NCBI RefSeq assembly: GCF_007176755.1
Contig: NZ_BJTV01000009.1
Location: 62,001-126,000 of the forward strand
DNA from: Streptomyces sp. 1-11
Lineage (GTDB): Bacteria > Actinomycetota > Actinomycetes > Streptomycetales > Streptomycetaceae
Reading direction: 5' to 3'
Length of the DNA: 64,000 nucleotides
Shown: in pieces, positions 61,350 through 64,000 of the stretch
Numbering within the stretch: position 1 is the first letter of the stretch
Layout: each line of letters begins with the position of its first letter
Notes under the pieces: model-generated
The model's database searches: none
Told to the model about the DNA's origin: nothing
What the model saw: the letters and a program-made list of their open reading frames with translations, nothing else
Position numbers and translations under genes: made by a program

Positions 61350-61981
61350 ACACCCCGCCCCTCGCGGACACCGGCCCCGAGGCCCTCCGCGACCACCTGG
61401 AGACCCACCTCGGCCCGGAGGCCCGCACCTGGCTCCACCAGGCCCTGCAGGAGGCCGCCGCCCGCCCGGGCGGGCACGGGCCGATCTCCGCGTGGGAGCT
61501 GCGGCTCGCCGAGGCCGGCCGCCGCTGCGGCACCCCGTACGCGGACGCCGCCCGCGTGCTGATCCTGCACGCCGCCCGGGCCGACGCGGCCGTGCTCAGC
61601 CGCGTCTACCACCAGGGCACCGCCGCCGAACGGCGCGCCGTCCTCCAGGCACTGCCCCACCTCGTCGCCGGCCCCGACGCCCTCGCCCTGGTCGAGGACG
61701 CCCTGCGCACCAACGACACCCGGCTGGTCGCGGCCGCCCTCGGCCCCTACGGGGCCCGCCACCTCGAAGACCACGCCTGGCGGCACGCCGTTCTCAAGTG
61801 CCTGTTCACCGGAGTCCCCGTCGACGTGGTCACCGGCCTCGCCGAACGGGCCCGCGGTGACGCCGAACTGGCCCGCATGCTCGCCGACTTCGCCGCCGAG
61901 CGCACCGCCGCGGGCCGGCCCGTGCCCACCGGCCTCCACCACGTCCTGGCCCTGGCCGCCACGTCCAGCGAGGAGTCCTGA
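61346..61981 (+). CDS. eboA: EboA domain protein
   Basis: 211 residues, alpha-helical and Ala/Leu-rich, soluble. It contains helical-repeat segments such as WLHQALQEAA, RVLILHAARADAAVLSRVYHQG, ERRAVLQALPHLV and LRTNDTRLVAAALGPYGARHLEDHAWRHAVLKCLFTGVPVD, the region typical of EboA. No catalytic motif is evident; a scaffold role fits. It overlaps the upstream isomerase stop and, by one base, the start of eboB (TGATG). EboA is the marker protein of the Ebo system known from cyanobacteria, eustigmatophyte plastids and various bacteria. Confidence 0.88.
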   Translation: MNTPPLADTGPEALRDHLETHLGPEARTWLHQALQEAAARPGGHGPISAWELRLAEAGRRCGTPYADAARVLILHAARADAAVLSRVYHQGTAAERRAVLQALPHLVAGPDALALVEDALRTNDTRLVAAALGPYGARHLEDHAWRHAVLKCLFTGVPVDVVTGLAERARGDAELARMLADFAAERTAAGRPVPTGLHHVLALAATSSEES

Positions 61982-62829
61982 TGCGCCTGTTCGACCCCCA
62001 CATCCACATGACCTCCCGCACCACCGACGACTACGAGGCCATGCGCGCCGCGGGCGTCCGCGCCGTGGTCGAGCCGTCGTTCTGGCTCGGCCAGCCCCGC
62101 ACCTCGCCCGCCTCCTTCCTGGACTACTTCGACTCGCTGCTCGGCTGGGAGCCGTTCCGCGCCGCCCAGTACGGCATCGCCCACCACTGCACGCTCGCCC
62201 TCAACCCCAAGGAGGCGAACGACCCGCGCTGTCTGCCCGTCCTCGACGAACTGCCCCGCTACCTCGTCAAGGACCACGTCGTCGCCGTCGGCGAGATCGG
62301 CTACGACTCCATGACCCCCGCCGAGGACAAGGCCCTGGCCGCCCAGCTCCAGCTCGCCGCCGACCACGGTCTGCCCGCACTGGTGCACACCCCGCACCGC
62401 GACAAGCTCGCCGGACTGCGCCGCACCCTCGACGTCGTCCGCGAGTCCGCCCTGCCGCTCGACCGGGTGCTGGTCGACCACCTCAACGAGACGACCGTCG
62501 CGCAGGCCAGGGAAAGCGGCTGCTGGCTCGGTTTCTCGGTCTACCCGGACACCAAGATGGACGAGCACCGGATGGTGTCGATCCTGCGGGAGTACGGCCC
62601 CGAGCGGGTCCTGGTGAACTCCGCGGCCGACTGGGGAAAGAGCGACCCGCTGAAGACCCGCCGGGTCGCCGACCTCATGCTCGCCGAGGGGTTCACCGAG
62701 GACGACGTCGACCGGGTGCTGTGGCGCAACCCCGTCGCCTTCTACGGACTCAGCGGCCGCCTCGACCTGGAGACCGGCACGCCGGACGCCACCCACGAGG
62801 GCAACTCCCTGCTGCGCGGCGGGGAGTGA
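61981..62829 (+). CDS. eboB: EboB-like TatD-family metal-dependent hydrolase
   Basis: 282 residues. FDPHIHMTSR supplies the HxH metal pair; later ligands are in GEIGYDSMTPAED, ALVHTPHRDK, DHLNETTV, and NSAADWGKSDPLKT. The fold is an amidohydrolase-type barrel, class TatD. It may hydrolyse a phosphate or ester in the Ebo product pathway; substrate unknown. ATG 61981 shares a base with the eboA stop. The next gene (eboE) begins 5 bases after its stop. Confidence 0.9.
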   Translation: MRLFDPHIHMTSRTTDDYEAMRAAGVRAVVEPSFWLGQPRTSPASFLDYFDSLLGWEPFRAAQYGIAHHCTLALNPKEANDPRCLPVLDELPRYLVKDHVVAVGEIGYDSMTPAEDKALAAQLQLAADHGLPALVHTPHRDKLAGLRRTLDVVRESALPLDRVLVDHLNETTVAQARESGCWLGFSVYPDTKMDEHRMVSILREYGPERVLVNSAADWGKSDPLKTRRVADLMLAEGFTEDDVDRVLWRNPVAFYGLSGRLDLETGTPDATHEGNSLLRGGE

Positions 62830-62834
62830 CCGCG

Positions 62835-64000
62835 ATGCGGCTGCGCCACCCCGACGGCACCACCGTCCACCTCGCCTACTGCACCAACGTCCACCCCGCC
62901 GAGACCCTGGACGGCGTCCTCGCCCAGCTCCGCGACCACTGCGAGCCCGTGCGCCGCCGCCTGGGCCGCGACCGCCTCGGCATCGGCCTCTGGCTCGCCC
63001 GGGACGCCGCCCGCACCCTGGACGGCGACCCCGCCGCGCTGCGCGGACTCAGCCGCGAACTGCGCCGGCGCGGCCTCGAGGTCGTCACACTCAACGGCTT
63101 CCCGTACGAGGGGTTCGGCTCCGCCGAGGTCAAGTACCGCGTCTACCGGCCCGACTGGGCCGACCCCGAGCGCCTCGCGCACACCATGGCCCTGGCCCGG
63201 ATCCTCGCCGCACTGCTGCCCGACGACGTCACCGAGGGCAGCATCTCCACCCTGCCGCTCGGCTGGCGCACCGCCTGGAGCGCCGACCGGGCCCGCGCGG
63301 GGCACCGGGCCCTGCTCACCCTGGCCGAGCGCCTGGACGCCCTGGCCGAGCTGACCGGCCGCTCCATCCGCGTCGGCCTGGAACCCGAGCCCGGCTGCAC
63401 GGTGGAGACCACCGGCGACGCCCTCGCCCCGCTCACCGCCGTGGGGCACCCGCGCATCGGCGTCTGCGTGGACACCTGCCACCTCGCCACCTCCTTCGAG
63501 GAGCCGGGCACGGCACTGGACGCGCTCGCCGCCGCCGGCGTACCCGTCGTCAAGTCCCAGCTGTCCGCCGCCCTGCACGCCGAGCACCCCGGCCGGCCGG
63601 AGGTCCGCGAAGCCCTCGCCGCCTTCGCCGAGCCCCGCTTCCTGCACCAGACCCGCACCGTCACCGAGACCGGGCTGCACGGCACCGACGACCTCGGCCA
63701 GGCCCTCGGCGGCGGCGCCCTGCCCTCCGGCGCCCCCTGGCGGGCCCACTTCCACGTGCCGCTGCACGCCGCCCCGGAGGCGCCCCTGACCGCCACCCTG
63801 CCCGTGCTGCGGGACGCGCTCGCCCGGCTGGTGGGCGGCCCCCGCCCGCTCACCCGGCACCTGGAGGTCGAGACCTACACCTGGCAGGCGCTCCCGCCCG
63901 AGCTGCGCCCCCGCACACGCGACCGCCTCACCGACGGCATCGCCGCCGAACTCGCCCTCGCCCGCGACCTGCTGACCGACCTCGGCCTCAAGGAGCTGCC
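62835..64000 (+). CDS. eboE: EboE, TIM-barrel metabolite traffic protein, cut by window edge
   Basis: 388 complete codons visible, open to the right edge. It begins MRLRHPDGTTVHLAYCTNVHPAETLDG and contains a xylose isomerase-like barrel (RGLEVVTLNGFPYEGF, GRSIRVGLEPEPGCTVETT, RIGVCVDTCHLATSFEEP) followed by HFHVPLHAAPEAPL and HLEVETYTWQALPPELRP, signature of EboE. Predicted role is isomerisation of a sugar-derived Ebo intermediate. ATG 62835 has GGGGAG eight bases upstream; in-frame GTG 62826 overlaps the eboB stop. EboD/EboF-like genes would be expected just beyond 64000. Confidence 0.9.
   Translation, partial: MRLRHPDGTTVHLAYCTNVHPAETLDGVLAQLRDHCEPVRRRLGRDRLGIGLWLARDAARTLDGDPAALRGLSRELRRRGLEVVTLNGFPYEGFGSAEVKYRVYRPDWADPERLAHTMALARILAALLPDDVTEGSISTLPLGWRTAWSADRARAGHRALLTLAERLDALAELTGRSIRVGLEPEPGCTVETTGDALAPLTAVGHPRIGVCVDTCHLATSFEEPGTALDALAAAGVPVVKSQLSAALHAEHPGRPEVREALAAFAEPRFLHQTRTVTETGLHGTDDLGQALGGGALPSGAPWRAHFHVPLHAAPEAPLTATLPVLRDALARLVGGPRPLTRHLEVETYTWQALPPELRPRTRDRLTDGIAAELALARDLLTDLGLKEL

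Overview
The window looks like chromosome of a Streptomyces-type actinomycete. Base composition is very GC-rich with G/C at nearly every third codon position, GTG and TTG starts are common, genes overlap by ATGA/GTGA junctions, and the gene content (ANTAR/GAF/PP2C stress regulators, CsbD, GH46 chitosanase, GH11 xylanase, group 1h hydrogenase, Ebo genes) is typical of that genus. I see no rRNA, tRNA, CRISPR array, transposase, prophage or attachment site.

Layout. (1) 1-3784, minus strand: a formate dehydrogenase operon (fdhB, an NrfD-type membrane subunit, fdhA). The fdhA catalytic position is an in-frame UGA followed by a SECIS-like hairpin, so it should encode selenocysteine; the gene runs off the left edge. 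(2) 4224-13509: a stress-signalling block with a soluble hybrid histidine kinase built on six 92-residue HAMP units, an ANTAR-GAF-PAS-PP2C phosphatase, a small HATPase protein, CsbD, and a STAS-like/ANTAR/GAF protein. (3) 13588-18591: a K+(Na+)/H+ antiporter with its TrkA_C regulator, a 60-residue double-CxxC protein, an aldo/keto reductase and a ProP-like MFS transporter. (4) 18729-28884: chitosanase with a perfect palindromic operator, phosphoglucomutase, an SGNH esterase, a GH25 lysozyme and several small or membrane proteins.

(5) 29172-43686: a group 1h (Huc/Hhy-type, high-affinity) [NiFe]-hydrogenase locus in two converging operons. The plus-strand operon carries maturation genes hypX, a maturation protease, hypB, hypF, hypC, hypD and hypE. 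The minus-strand operon carries an uncharacterised 538-aa protein, small and large subunits, a NifU-like protein, a DUF5947 protein, two small proteins and hypA. The two operons meet at a hairpin that holds the hypA stop codon in its loop. With the formate dehydrogenase, this suggests a capacity to draw electrons from H2 and formate. (6) 43812-45870: an induced xylan-degradation pair (GH11-CBM2 xylanase and CE4 acetylxylan esterase) with operator palindromes, a TTGACA promoter and a terminator.

(7) 46946-64000, all plus strand: a ROK regulator, a complete RbsABC-like sugar importer, a Gfo/Idh/MocA oxidoreductase, a TIM-barrel isomerase, a secreted sugar dehydrogenase (PKD and carbohydrate-binding modules), a secreted ThuA-DUF1080 protein, and then an Ebo-type cluster (inositol-phosphate-synthase-like, EboC prenyltransferase, TIM-barrel isomerase, EboA, EboB, EboE, cut by the right edge). 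The joining of a probable 3-keto-sugar uptake/processing locus to a prenyl-transfer/metabolite-trafficking Ebo cluster is the least understood part of the window and the best candidate for an undescribed pathway.
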